A stretch of DNA of 64,000 bases from Rhamnusium bicolor (Eukaryota > Arthropoda > Insecta > Coleoptera > Cerambycidae): assembly GCA_029963845.1 (NCBI GenBank), contig JANEYF010005911.1:1-64000 (forward strand), read 5' to 3'. Position numbers and translations under genes: made by a program. The stretch's first letter is position 1; each line of letters starts with the position of its first letter. Below the pieces are notes generated by a model that did no database searches, was not told the DNA's origin, and saw only the letters and a list, made by a program, of their open reading frames with translations. Of the stretch, positions 34,137 through 45,992 are shown piece after piece.

Positions 34137-35020
34137 AATATATAGAAATACTTCTAAAACATCAGCAATTCTCAAGCCAAATCGATTTACTTCTGTATTA
34201 ACTAAAGCAAAACTGATACTATTTAAAATCTGCAGTACAGTTCCTACCAGTAAAAAAAAATCGGCCATTGGAAGACAATATTAAATTGCTGTGCCAAACA
34301 GTAATTTTTTGTGTACAGTATATTTATTTTCCGCAAAGCATTTTCAAAGTTCTGTGGGGTTTGTTCATGGTAGGTTGAAATTAAATTATCATTTATTATT
34401 GTTGTTGTTAATGTCATATTTAAAATATCGTATCTTCTCGATAGTATTCTTGCAGCATTATATATGAACGTTACCATGAAAAATTGGTAGAACATCGCAA
34501 ACCGAAAGCAGGCGTAATAATAAGCAATTTCTTTTATATCTCTAGTAACGAAAAAATAGTGTTCATAAATGTGTGTTGACAAAAACATAATTGAGACAAC
34601 AATCAACTTGAAAGCATCAAGAGATAAATTTAATTTGTCATCAAATTTGGTTTGATTTAATGCATCTTCAATTTCCTTTAATATCTTCCAAAACGTGTTC
34701 CAGTTTTTAGAGCAATTTAAAGTTGTCCATAGACAAGAAGTTACAAAAAATAATTCTGCTACACATTGTAAGACATCTAGTATAATATGCGACATCTTGA
34801 AATATCCGTATAAATAAGATCGGCCATTTAAGGAAAAAATAACCCAAATTGTGTATAATACAAATAACAATAGAGGAAAAACTTTTGAAAACAGTGATTT
34901 AACGTTCTGTATTTTATTTGTACATATCGGCGTCAGTCCCAAAATACCTGCCATCTTGAATTGGTTGAACAAGATCTTAATATCTTTTTTCATGTCTCTT
35001 ATTTCTGGTAATATTTCCAT
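34137..35020 (-). pseudogene. Gr C, 5' exon of a gustatory receptor (one frameshift)
   Basis: From MEILPEIRDMKKDIKILFNQ the exon reads LGLTPI near residue 30, then membrane segments around residues 47-65, 80-100, 135-155 and 165-195. The RYDILNMTL intracellular loop and LAQQFNIVFQWPIFF follow. In a run of nine T (34252-34260 region) the frame is lost. With one more T it continues LLVGTVLQILNSISFALVNT to a GTAAGT donor (34131-34136 in inverse), 295 codons, phase 0. Gr B reads straight through the same point. The single-base loss in a homopolymer may be a sequencing error. The predicted 3' partner is the exon at 23919-24182, giving about 382 residues. The start is set by alignment with Gr A and Gr B. 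Confidence 0.75.
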
Positions 35021-35392
35021 AGTTCTTTAACAGTTAACTTAGCAACTCGATCAAATCTTGTTGAAAACTAATTTATTGATTCGAAAACATAATAATTTGT
35101 TATGGGAAAATGTAATTATTATATTACGTTTGTTCAATTTGGGAATGAATAGAAATGATTATTTTTCATAATAAATGAACATAGTATATTTTTATTATAT
35201 TACATAAAATGTTTATTTATGTTTGTAATAAGCTTGGTTGATGAATTACTTCCATGGTCTGATTGCTTTTTAAATGCTAGGTTACACAAGTTGAAAGAAG
35301 TAAAATAAATTAACTAATTGTAAGTCAATTATATCCGCTGTAAAATCCAAATATTTTTATAACCTGTCTTAATATCATCCTCCCCCTATGTA
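35021..35392. other. Upstream region of Gr C
   Basis: Likely 5' untranslated and promoter sequence of Gr C. It contains AACTAATTTA at 35066-35075, shared at the same distance with Gr B and the split pseudogene. No other feature was seen. Confidence 0.4.
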
Positions 35393-35943
35393 TGTTACTT
35401 ACTTAATTGTTATTGCTTGCCGTTTCGGTCTTCAAGTGGTTATCTTCACTATTTAAATTCCTCTTTTTGATCGTCGCCGTTTCAATAACTAAGTCGCATT
35501 TATTGCCGCCCTCCCTCCGGTTTAGTAAAAGCTTTGTTTACATTAATATTTGTATATCCCTGTTTGAGATTTTTCCTGCCATTTGCTTAAGAAATAATGT
35601 TGTCACTTTCTAGCTTGTAACTGTCCGCCGCTTGCCCGTAGCTTTAATAATTTTGTATACCATTTCACTGTAGTATAAATGGTAGTTTCGCTTGAAGATT
35701 TATTTAATTGCTTGCAATTTCTCCGATTTTAGTTTCCGTTTTGCCTAATTGTACAATTTTAGATTAGTGTTACTTTTGGCCCTGTATATAGTACCTTAAT
35801 CATAAAAGTATATTTTGTTAATACTGTTTAAATCGGGAGTTTTATTTCTAGTTTAATTTCTAAACCCCCGGACGGACTGTATCTTTACTGCAGCTATCTA
35901 AGCACCTATTGTTCGTCTGACAGGGAAAAGTGGTGTTCCTACA
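35393..35943 (+). mobile_element. Possible solo LTR
   Basis: A 551-bp unit from TGTTACTTACTTAATTG to GTGTTCCTACA, of TG...CA form. Five-base flanks ATGTA and CTGTA differ at one position. A TATAAAT lies at 35674 and an ATAAAA-type signal near 35803, which would fit U3-R-U5 order. Base composition differs from the flanks. No internal retrotransposon sequence adjoins it, so the call is tentative. Confidence 0.35.
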
Positions 35944-36139
35944 CTGTAAAGCAGAGACTGTCGCTCGAAATCCGTTGTACGCTAAAAGCACCGCCGCAAT
36001 TTTAAGCGTCACACTGACACTTTACTCTTGTGTAGAGAAAAGCGCGCCACACAACCGATGGAAAAAAATATCATAGCCTATCCTAAGTAAAAACATTTGG
36101 AATAGTATATACACAACAGAGTGATCTATGTATAATAAC

Positions 36140-37588
36140 CAGAGCGTGGCAAATTAGACGGCCCTCAGTAGCGTCCCATGTGAATACCTACATTCCCGAT
36201 AATTATGGCAGAGGATGAAATAAGTAGCACTGCTTACCTTGCTCTCTATATCTTATATCAAATGATCTACTTGTTTGACCTATATATACTGCATTACATT
36301 CTGAACAATCTTGAGGGGCCTATTCACGATCAATCATGTTGCGCAACATTGCCCGTTGTGCAACATGATTGATCGTGAATGGTACTGATTGGCATGTTGC
36401 ACGACCTGTTTTGTAAAATCACCAGATATTTTTTGGGCAACCGACCCGATGCGCAACAAAATTGTATCGTGAATAATAAGTGTTGTGCAAATTTTAATAT
36501 TCCGAGACTTGACCACCATACTATGCGTGTGTAGAATGCCATAGAGGGTAAATAGAAAATATATAATATAATATATTTAAAGGAATATTTCGTCGTTTAC
36601 CGAATATGAAGATTTTGGGCTCGAATTTATTGATATAAATAAGGGGAACTCGATAGGAACATACATGTGACAGATTGAACGAGCGTATTTTAACTGAATA
36701 TTGTGCAAAAGAATGTCAACGTGTGTACGATTTTAAAATAATAAAGTTGCACAACAAAATGTTGCGCAAATACTTGTGCAAAATGATTGATCGTGAATAG
36801 GCCCCTTAACCCACACTTTTTTGTTAAAATCAGTTGTTTCTTTTGTGTTGTACAAAAGTGCCTACATTTCTGTTCGAGCTAAATGATGTCTTTGTATTAA
36901 ATTTTGAAAAGGTATTACTCATTTCACACATAAAAGCCACACTCCAACTTTTATAAACATTTAGTAGATTCCATAACTAATAATCATATGACAAACATAT
37001 TACATATTTGTGAAAAGAGTAAAAAACTTACCTTACTAACTTTGGAAATAAATAAGTTCAAACAAGAATAAAAATTATAACATATTAAACGATCAGAGAG
37101 ATATAAATAATTCCTCGTTATTAAATTTAGTTATGGCTGTCAATAAAAATTAAACCCAAAATATGAATTTACTACCTCACCCTCTATGATTTTAAGACAA
37201 CATCTGTACACATAAAAACCAACCATAAACTTATTTATTGTTAAATTTATCCCCAAAGAATAAGGCTGTATTTTTTAGTTACTAGAAAATGTCCGAATAG
37301 GATGAAGCTACTCGTAAAGTTAAAAATAAAAGTGAAAATTAGACAAGTAAAAAACAGTGTTTTGTAATTATTTAATTTAATCTTTATATTTGTCTATATG
37401 TTTAAAAAATGAAAGACGCAGCTCTTACCGGCGCATGCCTTGGCATTGTCATTTTTATCACTTTTCATTTATCAGTTTATGCAGTCACGACGAAATACAT
37501 CTAGAATAGGGCTTGCAAAATTTCAATTATATCTGTTGCCTAGACACGTACACACGTCTATGACTAGCGTTAGATTTGCCACGCTCTA
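36140..37588. mobile_element. Non-autonomous hAT-like element with nested MITE
   Basis: The left end CAGAGCGTGGCAAATTAGAC is mirrored by the right end, whose inverse reads TAGAGCGTGGCAAATCTAAC. The ends resemble those of hAT-C copy 3 (TAGAGTTGGCAAAT). The 8-bp flanks ATAATAAC and CTATTATC agree at five positions only. No transposase is readable inside. A 491-bp MITE is inserted at 36315-36805. Confidence 0.5.
36315..36805. mobile_element. MITE with GGGGCCTATTCACGATC ends
   Basis: GGGGCCTATTCACGATCAAT at the left is exactly mirrored by ATTGATCGTGAATAGGCCCC at the right. Inside, GTTGCGCAAC/GTTGTGCAAC motifs recur in both orientations, and an internal inverse copy of the end (TGATTGATCGTGAATGG) lies near 36370. 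Ends starting GGGGCC fit PIF/Harbinger-type elements. The flanking triplets TGA and TTA do not settle this. Confidence 0.6.
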
Positions 37589-37642
37589 CTATTATCTAAT
37601 TTTTTGCCTTTTAATTACTAAAAAAAAAAAAACACTTGCGAT

Positions 37643-39980
37643 ATATAAAAATATTTCTGAGACATCTACAATTTTAAGGCTTATTATATCACCAACGTTT
37701 ACAGCATAACTAATACTGATTAAAATCTGTAGTACTGTTCCTACGAGTATAAAAAACATGAGCCATTGGAAAATAATATTAAATTGCTGTACCAGATGTA
37801 CCAGATATGTATAGCATATTTATTTCTGTTGGTTTTTGTTTGTAATAGAGAGCTATTAATTTTTTAAAGTAGTATTTAAAAAATCGTATCTTTTAGATAG
37901 TATTTTCGCTGCGTTGTCAATGAAAGTTGACATGAAAAATTAGTAACACATTGCAAACCGAAAAGAAGCATAGGAATAAGCTATTTGCTCTAGATTTTTG
38001 GTAATAAAGAAGTAGTTTTCATAAATGTGCACTGACAAAAATATCGTAATCAACTTGAAAGCGTCAAGAGACAAATTTGATTTGTCGTCGAATTTGGTTT
38101 TATGTAATGTGTAAAGCTGCAAATCGTTTCTGTGTATCATGGTCGTAGAGTACAGATGTACTTACTGTCACCGGCATTCACCTTGACCGCAAAACTCTTT
38201 CTCCAGTCCAGTCTATTATTAGCTTTCGAGTTGTGTACACGTTAAGTCACTTGGGCGTATTGCATATTGTTTTTGTTTTTATTTTATTTGTTGTACTATA
38301 TTGTTGATATTCATTTAATAATAAAGCATGGCAGACGTACGCAGGGGTAGAAAACGGGCATTTGCTGACAAAGTGAATAAATTCATAGGTGATTGTGGAC
38401 TTCACGTAAATAGTGTATACCATAAAAATAAAAAAAATTGCGTGCCTTCGACAACGCAGTTTATGTTTGATTTACTATTAATGCTGATTGCCTGTGATGT
38501 TCCGCTGCACATACTCGATAAAGAACCATTTCGAGAGTTCTGAAATAAATACAACGCCCAGGTGAAGTTACCAAGTCGCACTACGTTATGTAACTATCTA
38601 CCAACTGTACACGTAGACATGGTAAATAAGATGAAATGTGAATTAAAAAATACACAGCTGTGGTTATCTGTTGATGAGACAACAGATTGTAAAAAAAATT
38701 CTATTTTAAATGTTATAGTATGAGTACTGGACCCTCTTAAACCGACAGTTCCACTGTTAGTAGCAAAAGACCAAGTGTCAGTGTACTAGCGAAACAATTA
38801 CCAGGGTGGTGCTGGAGACGTTAGAAAAATTTGAACTGTCAAAAAAGTCAAGTGTTGATGTTTGTGCTTGATGACGCTGTGACAATGCGTTCGGTAGGCC
38901 GTTCTTTGCAAGAACAATGTTGTAAGTTTATACATGTTACGTGTAAAGTGCATGCTTTACATTTTGTGGCATTCGTTCCCCGGCTTCCGCAAGGTCCGGG
39001 ATTTCCTGACCCCCCCCGGAGAATTTTTCCCCGTGGGGGTTTGTTTTTTGGAGCTTTCTTATTCCGGAATTTCCCCAGGAACCCCGGGGGGGGGAAGAAG
39101 AACTATAAACCATTACATGAAAGCATAAAAAAATTAGAAAACAGTGCGTTGTCGTTAGCGGAGTCACTGCAAGTAGTAGACGAAGTAAATCTACTGCTAC
39201 ACGCTATAGGTGACGCAACAAATGAGCGCGTTAAAGAAAAGTTCGCAAATAAAGACACCGGTTTTACCAAATAAAGACAAATATGTAATGGTGCAGCCCC
39301 AGATCCGTTAAGTGCGTTCAAAGACTATTTTACGTATGCGTGTATTACATCAGTAGATATCGAACGTTCGTTTTCAAAATATAAGAATATATTTTCACCA
39401 AAGCGAACATCACTTATGGAGACAACCATAGAAACATACCTGATGCTGCAAAATGGCTACACATTTTCTCCAGTTTGTGATAAGCAAGCTAGTTCATTAA
39501 GCTAGTTAAGAAAGTAAGTTTTACATACATTGTTATAAATTGTAACAGTTTATTGTTTCTCGTATTAGCTAATTTCGCGTACGCCACTGTCCCACGGAAC
39601 ATTTTTTGACAGCCCTAGTAATGTGTCCTCAATTTCTTTCACTGTCTTCCAAAATATATTCCAGTTTTTAGGGCATTTTAGAGTTGTCAACAAACGAAGT
39701 TATAAAAAATAATTCTGTTATGCATTGTAAGGCATCTATTGTAATATGTGACATATTGAAATATCCGTATAAATACCATCTGCTGTTTAAGGAAAGAACA
39801 ACCCAAATTGTGTACAATACAAATATCGATATAGGAAAAACTTGAAAACCATGATTTGAAATTGTTTATTTTATCTTCCGAACATATTGTCGTCAGTCTC
39901 AGGATATCTGCAATTTTGAATTGGTGCAAAAAAATTCTAATGTCTTTTTACATATATTTTATTTCTGGTACCGTTTCCAT
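37643..39980 (-). pseudogene. Gr pseudogene split by a hAT insertion
   Basis: Upstream part (39980-39618, minus): METVPEIKYM followed by a stop where Gr C has a Lys. Then KDIRIF, HQFKIADILRLTTICSEDKI and decayed sequence to LKNWN. Downstream part (38111-37643): KTKFDDKSNLSLDAFKLI, nearly identical to Gr C, then IFLSVHIYENYFFITKNLEQ and, after shifts, a WLMFFIL-like TM5 stretch ending at a GCAAGT-type donor remnant. The two parts join at GTAATGTG, the target duplication of the hAT-C element at 38112-39617. Stops and shifts elsewhere mean it is dead even without the insertion. It is a close tandem relative of Gr C and Gr B. Confidence 0.8.
38112..39617 (+). mobile_element. hAT-C element, copy 1, inside a Gr exon
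   Basis: Begins TAAAGCTGCAAATCG and ends TTTTTTGACAGCCCTA (inverse: TAGGGCTGTCAAAAAA). It is flanked by a perfect 8-bp duplication GTAATGTG at 38104-38111 and 39618-39625. The transposase starts MADVRRGRKRAFADKVNKFI at 38328 but has lost its zinc-finger part. It has a frameshift and a stop near 38720-38790 and a damaged centre (38975-39100). It ends with TSVDIERSFSKYKN-type dimerisation sequence, read through 39500. Confidence 0.9.
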
Positions 39981-40041
39981 AATGTATTTTTTATTCAATC
40001 AATTTAGCGACTAGGGCAAAACCTTGTTAATAACTAATTTA

Positions 40042-43000
40042 TAGATTATTATTAATGCTTTTTACAAAAAATATAAGTAGTAGAGAATATAATAATTATT
40101 GTTAACGGAAAATGTAGTTATGTAATACTCAAGTTTGAAATGGATATTAATATCTTTTTTTACGATACATATGCCCATAAAATATATATTAAAGAAAAGG
40201 TAAGGTTATATATATATTTTTTTTTACGTTTGTAGCAATTTTGGTTACTCCATTAAGTACTTTAAGTAAAATGTTATAATATTCGAGAATTTAGTATAAG
40301 AGACTATTATTTTTTATATAGAAAATAAAATATTTATGAATTTTTATATAGTGTGAAAACTTATGATAGAATAAATTCTGTCTAAACGTTATTTGTAGGA
40401 TTTTGTAAATTTTTAAATAATTTTTTGATAACGAGGAATTATGATGTGGTTGTAGAATAATAAAGAAAAACAAAAAAATATAAATTCCGTTTTAAAAAAT
40501 CTTAAATACCTCTAGTTTTTTATATTTTATAGGTACTGTTATTCTTATCTGAATGCGCTAGTATAAAAGTTTTAGGCAAAAAATGAATGAAACACAACAC
40601 TTATCGTTTAAACTATTAAAACAACTAAAGTAAGAATTGCATTGAACTAAAACAATATTCTTAGTATTATTCATTGCGGCATTTTCCTTTGAGATTGAAA
40701 GCTTGACACTATTTGTTTTATACAGGGTGAGTCTTAAGTGCGTAGTTATATTTAAACCAACGATTCTTGACATCTGTAGAAACCCACTGACACATATTAT
40801 TCTCGTAATTCCCACGTAAAATAGATTATCCACTTTCAAAAAAATAAGATGAAATTGTTTTGGAACTGCTGATTACTAGAAACATTCCTCACTTTATTAG
40901 CAGTGTTGCCGCATTTCATATGCAATTTATTACCTAGCCAAGTTCGTTCCCGAACATAATAATTTTGATTGTAATAATTTTGATTGTAATGCGATTAATT
41001 GCTCCATTTGAAATAATTTTTAAACATTTTAAAATACCTTTTAATGTAAGAAATGTACAAGTTGGCCTTTTTCTTGCATCATTAACATTTCCTTCAAGTG
41101 TTTCGTATGGAACATACAACTAAAACCAAATTTTCCGATGATCAGTAAACCTATAAAATGCTACTGACAATTTTGATTTCGTTTTTTCAAATTTTATAAA
41201 ACAATTATTATTTTTTAACAAGTAGTAGTTACTTACCATACGATTATAATAATTTGAAGTAATCCTGTAATTTATTAATAAATAAATCGTTTTGTAACAG
41301 TAATATGTTTGGCTGGTTCATTGACCAGATAGGTCAATGGGCGTGTTACACTGACCTATCTTTTACGTACATTACATTACCAACCAATTCATGATTCACA
41401 TTACACATTTCACAGACGGCAGGAGATTCTTATCACACACACTCATCAAGAATATTCGTATGAATTAAGATGGAAAAACGAGTTCAAATCAGTAACATGG
41501 TTCATTCACTAAATAAAAACAATTACCTACCTTTATTTATAAATAAAATCCAAGCTTTGACAAGAACTATTCTAATAACAAAAAGTACTTTTAGGCATTC
41601 TTAAAATATCGCAAAACTGAAATAAAAGCACAAAGAGAACAAACAATCCACTTAAAAAACCGAAACCAAACACTCGATTTACCTAATACCTAATTTCAAT
41701 ACAATAGTATAATTATTTTCAAGAATAAGACGTTTATGTAAATTCACTCTGATCGATTTCCAATTATTATTCTCTCTATCTAATGCTATAAGAATAACAA
41801 CGACAGCGATAGTGAATTGGCCACTCCTGTTATTTTCGTAAACCGCTATAGTGAATAAAAGACATACACGCTTCTTGGAACAGGACAGCACCGGATTTAG
41901 AATTACAATAACATTAAACCATTTTCTAGGTGGACTTAAGTCAACATTATTTCTCATTTCATCTGCAGTGTCGGTACTAGACATTTTGTATCGTATTTTA
42001 AACAACCCGGACACAAAACAGTACCAATTACGATGGACAAATAAAAATCACATAACCAAATAACTGCTCACTCTTATACACGACATGCCTGATTACAATT
42101 CTGTAAAATAGGCGGGGTTCGTCTTCCTCGATTTTATTGCCGGTAAACCAATAGGAAAACGAAGCGTTTCGTGGGCCGATCTGATCACGTGAACGTCACG
42201 CTCAGTTTTATGTTTTCGTCCAGTTTATTAGTGCTGCCACTGATAGTACAATTGTTCTAGATTCAGTACAGTTTAATAATTTTAGTACATCGGCACCTCT
42301 TTCAAAAGTCTAGTACATTATCATTATTTGTACCTCTATGCGGTATTTCAATAAATAAATGAACAACTAATGCTCGTCTTAAAAGTAACATCATTCACTT
42401 GTTATTGCCTTGTCATTTTTTAGTGGTCTAAATGTAAGCAAACAGATTAGTTTAACCAATCACGGAAGAACAGGAAATTTGTATTCAATTAATCAGTAAT
42501 TAGCATTAATTTTTAGTAAACATGTTTCAATGCGATCGTAGCGCAGAAATACTCGTTTTGATTATGAAATTATTTTAGAAAAGATAGACTACTCTTAAAA
42601 CATTTCTTTCTGCTGTGTCTTTTTTCTGTCGGCCTTTGTCCCTTCTGTAACATAATTGTATTCTGCTTGTCACCAGAATAATTAAGTTCAATTATTAAAA
42701 ATGTTTTACAGAAAAACAATACGTTTTCTTCCAAGTTAGTTTCGCAAGAGTGGGTCTCGGTTCATACTGTTTTTTTTTATTATTTTATAAAAGAACGCTT
42801 CCAAAAAAGCATTCTAGTACAATTTTCTGACTTCTAGTAGAATTTTGTATCAAAAGTTGGTACGATTTATTCAATCCGGTTCTGCACTCAAGATAACACA
42901 ACTCCGAATGACAGACATCTACATTCCGCAAATCAACAGGACCAAAACACCGTCGACAGCAAACAACTAAACAACACATAATTTGGATGAATCAATGTTT

Positions 43001-43058
43001 TTCAGTTATTGTGTTACCGTTATTTATTATTTATAATTTGTTCCTTTGATGAAAAGTA
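40042..43058. other. Spacer between Gr pseudogene and Gr B, no gene recognised
   Basis: About 3 kb of AT-rich sequence. Frames up to 111 codons occur (41679-42014, minus) but show no domain, and the longest have unlikely composition. TACAGGGTGAGTC at 40720 resembles a mariner-type end. No Gr C-terminal exon was found here, which matters for the shared-exon idea. Confidence 0.4.
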
Positions 43059-43410
43059 GTGATAACAATGGTAAATAATTATTCTAATGCTGAGTGGGTG
43101 AATATGTTAAGGGCATATTTTCAAGGCGATGAAAATACTAGACAAGGAAAACGGCGTTACGTGGAACAATATCTTGACGAAACCCCACCTGGAAATACAT
43201 TCGTAGCAATTGTTCAACAATTACGCGATTTTAGAAGTTTTCTGCCCCAAATCATAATCGTGGACAGTTAGTTACAAATACGATTCTAGATGTCGATCCC
43301 CTGGGGGGAGAAAATCCTGGTACAAGTACAAGAAGATTGGCCATGAATTTGGCATATCGTATCACAATCAACAGTTGTTTTGCTGTGTTTGTGCGTGGAG
43401 TGCTAGTGTC
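43059..43410 (+). pseudogene. Transposase N-terminal helix-turn-helix fragment (DUF4817-like)
   Basis: MVNNYSNAEWVNMLRAYFQG, then RRYVEQYLDETPPG and IVQQLRD, match the pattern of the DUF4817-type helix-turn-helix at the start of insect IS630/mariner-type transposases. After a one-base shift near 43230 the strand continues NHNRGQLVTNTILDVDPLGG, then NPGTSTRRLAMNLAYR, the linker and second helix-turn-helix. No catalytic domain follows. The C-terminal fragment at 6680 could be of the same superfamily. Confidence 0.55.
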
Positions 43411-44246
43411 AATTCGTCGATTGTTATAAGTCATTGTTTATTTATTTTAAATTGTAATTCAAGTGTTTAGTGCAGTGCAGTGAATATTTCGTCCGTGGGA
43501 ATACATTGTAAGTGTAATATTTTTATTAGTGATTAGTGCAATTCTTGGAAACATATTTTTTAATGGATATTAGTGTTTTTAATTTTTATTATTATTAGTG
43601 ATTTATTTTTCCTGTGTACCAGGGTATTATGGTTTATTTAAATGTATAAGAAATTTTTTTTCAATTAGGTATGTACAGAAAGCCAATTTTTTATTATTTG
43701 TTTCAGTATTAAAATTTTTTATGGTTTACTTTATTTATTTATAAATGAGTATAAGTTTTTGTAATCCGAATTTATTGTTGATTTTACTAACATTTCACTA
43801 AAATGGGCAAAAAATAATTCTATTGTAGATGAGATAGCAATTAATAATTTAAGACTTAGACCTCAATCGATTCACGGAACAGAAGTGTGTCGACCTTGTG
43901 GCCACTGATGTTCTATGGTATCCACATATTAATTAAACAAATTTGCTTTTCCCTTCGTTAAAGTAGATGCTTCTTTATAAAATGATTATTTTCAATTTTG
44001 TTTCATTTTTAGAATTTAATTCAAATGGCATATTACCAGTTGTGTACTAATGTAAAATAGAATTGTGACGAATTGACAGTGGCAACACTGCCTTCAGTGA
44101 CGTCACTTCTGTGAACGGCGTTTAGAGAGATATCCAGTGACCATCAAAATGTCAGTTGCTGGAGGAAGAAAAAATTATCAGTAATTCAAAAATTTTTTTT
44201 TGCTCAAAAATTTTTTGTACATTTGGTATCGAATGAGGCTTTAATG
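43411..44246. other. Spacer 3' of Gr B
   Basis: AT-rich and presumed first part of the Gr B intron from 44285 down. No exon or repeat was recognised. Confidence 0.35.
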
Positions 44247-44285
44247 CTATTCTATAACATTTAAATTATCGTAAAAAATACTTAC

Positions 44286-45155
44286 AACGTGTAGAAATGC
44301 ATATGCAATATCCGTAATTTTCAGTCCAAATTGTGAGACTGCTGCGCCACTTAAGGCGAATGTAATATTATTTAAAATCTCTAGAACTGTACCCATTAAT
44401 AAGAAAAATATCGGCCATTTGAAAATAATATTAAATTGTTGTGCCAGATAATAACTCTTTGTATATAAAATGTTTATTTCATGCAATTCGTTCAAAGGAT
44501 TCTGTGAATCTTGTCCAAAAGTGTCATCATTTTTTAGTATTCCAATTAACGACATACTTAAGAACTCGTACCTTTTTGATAATATCCTTGCAGTCTGATA
44601 TAAAAATGTCACCATAACAAATTGATAGCCAACGGTAAATCGAGAGACGCAATAGTAATATACGACTTGAATTTGCTTTTCTGAAAATTGGATATACATT
44701 TCATAAAACAAAGTGAAGAAAAAAATTAAGACACCAGTTAATGTCAAAGCATAAAAACTCCAATTCACTTTGGATTCAAACTTGGTTTTGTTTAATTTAC
44801 TTTCAGTTTCTTTCAGATACATTAAAAATACTTTCCAGTTTTGAGAGCGTATTAGAGAAACGAGGATACAAGAAGTTACGAAGAAAAGCTCCGTTACACA
44901 CTGTAAACTGTCTATAACAACTTGCGTTGTTTTATAAATGGACTTATAAAACTGTCTTCTGCCGTTTAAAGAAAACAGTACCCATGTTAGATATATCGCA
45001 AATATTACTAGCAGAAATATTTTTGAAAGCATCCATTTTATGCTTTTAACATCTAAATATGCTGGTGTAAGTCCCAGCACACTTGCGATTTTATAGTGTT
45101 TGGAAAACATTTGAATATCTTGTCTCATAGCTGTTACTTCTGGAAATACTTTCAT
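44286..45155 (-). CDS. Gr B, 5' exon of a gustatory receptor (intact)
   Basis: An uninterrupted 290-codon exon from MKVFPEVTAMRQDIQMFSKH to AYAFLHV, followed by a GTAAGT donor, phase 0. Hydrophobic segments lie at about residues 45-63, 78-101, 133-152, 164-192 and 246-262. Family landmarks are LGLTP near 30, KRYEFL near 204, and YYLAQQFNIIFKWPIFFLLM at 235-254. Gr proteins of this type are seven-pass membrane channels on taste-neuron dendrites. The C-terminal exon with TM7 is missing nearby. The first compatible one downstream is at 23919-24182, about 20 kb away, beyond Gr C, so splicing to it would skip the Gr C exon. Lack of any disabling change in 290 codons argues that the exon is under constraint. 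Start chosen by alignment with Gr A and C. Confidence 0.85.
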
Positions 45156-45992
45156 TATTTTGATTGCATATATTCAATAACTCCCAGACAGCTGTATTGA
45201 TAACTAATTTACTTATTACTAGTCTCTATTAAAAGGCGTAAGTAATTGGCCGGTGTATCTTTTTTATCGAATAATCATAATTTCCAATTAGGAAATGAAA
45301 TTATTGATTCTTTGTTTGTCTAGTACTTATAGAAACATGTCATGTTTTGTATATTTCCTTTCGCTTCAGAAACTGTATAATTTAAACGATACTTAAATAT
45401 TAAATTCGATGAGCCAAAAAAAAGCATTACTTAGAAAAAATCTTGCCCGCATGACGGTATGGGCGTCGCCTCCAAAATTTCCGGGGGGGTGGAACAAAAC
45501 TTTTTAAAAATGCGTCTAAATATTTCTTCACAGTAAATACTAAAACACATTTTTCTTTTTGTAAAATAGAAAACAAATTGTCTGAAAAACATATAATACA
45601 AAATTGTTTATCTACAATCAACACATAAAGTAGGCGTTAAAGTATTTTAACGCGCGCTTCTGTTCATCTGTCTTTACACAAGTTTGGTTAAAAATTTGAC
45701 AATGTTTTTATGAAATGATAATGCACCAAAACTTTTGTTGTTAATATAATGAGAGTTGATATAAGAGTAATAAGTAAATAATTATTATTTATAAGAAAAA
45801 TACGAAATTTATAAATAAAATCACCGTATGAATTCAAGCAGCAGCAAAAATAAAACGACAGCGTTTGTGTTTTGTTCGTTTGTTTATTTTCGTCATGTGC
45901 ATGGCACACTCATAAAATGTTGACGAATCACGGCCCAACAAACAATTCAACTTAATTGTTTCTTTTATTTTGATATTTTCAAGTGACATCAT
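45156..45992. other. Upstream of Gr B; no other feature
   Basis: Presumed promoter region of Gr B, with AACTAATTTA at 45202-45211. A short GC-rich patch with a G7 run (45466-45492) stands out from the AT-rich context. No gene was recognised. Confidence 0.35.

Noticed and set aside
41679..42014. 111-codon minus-strand frame and its plus-strand partner at 41851
   Set aside because: No domain, membrane pattern or splice context; probably chance in AT-rich DNA.
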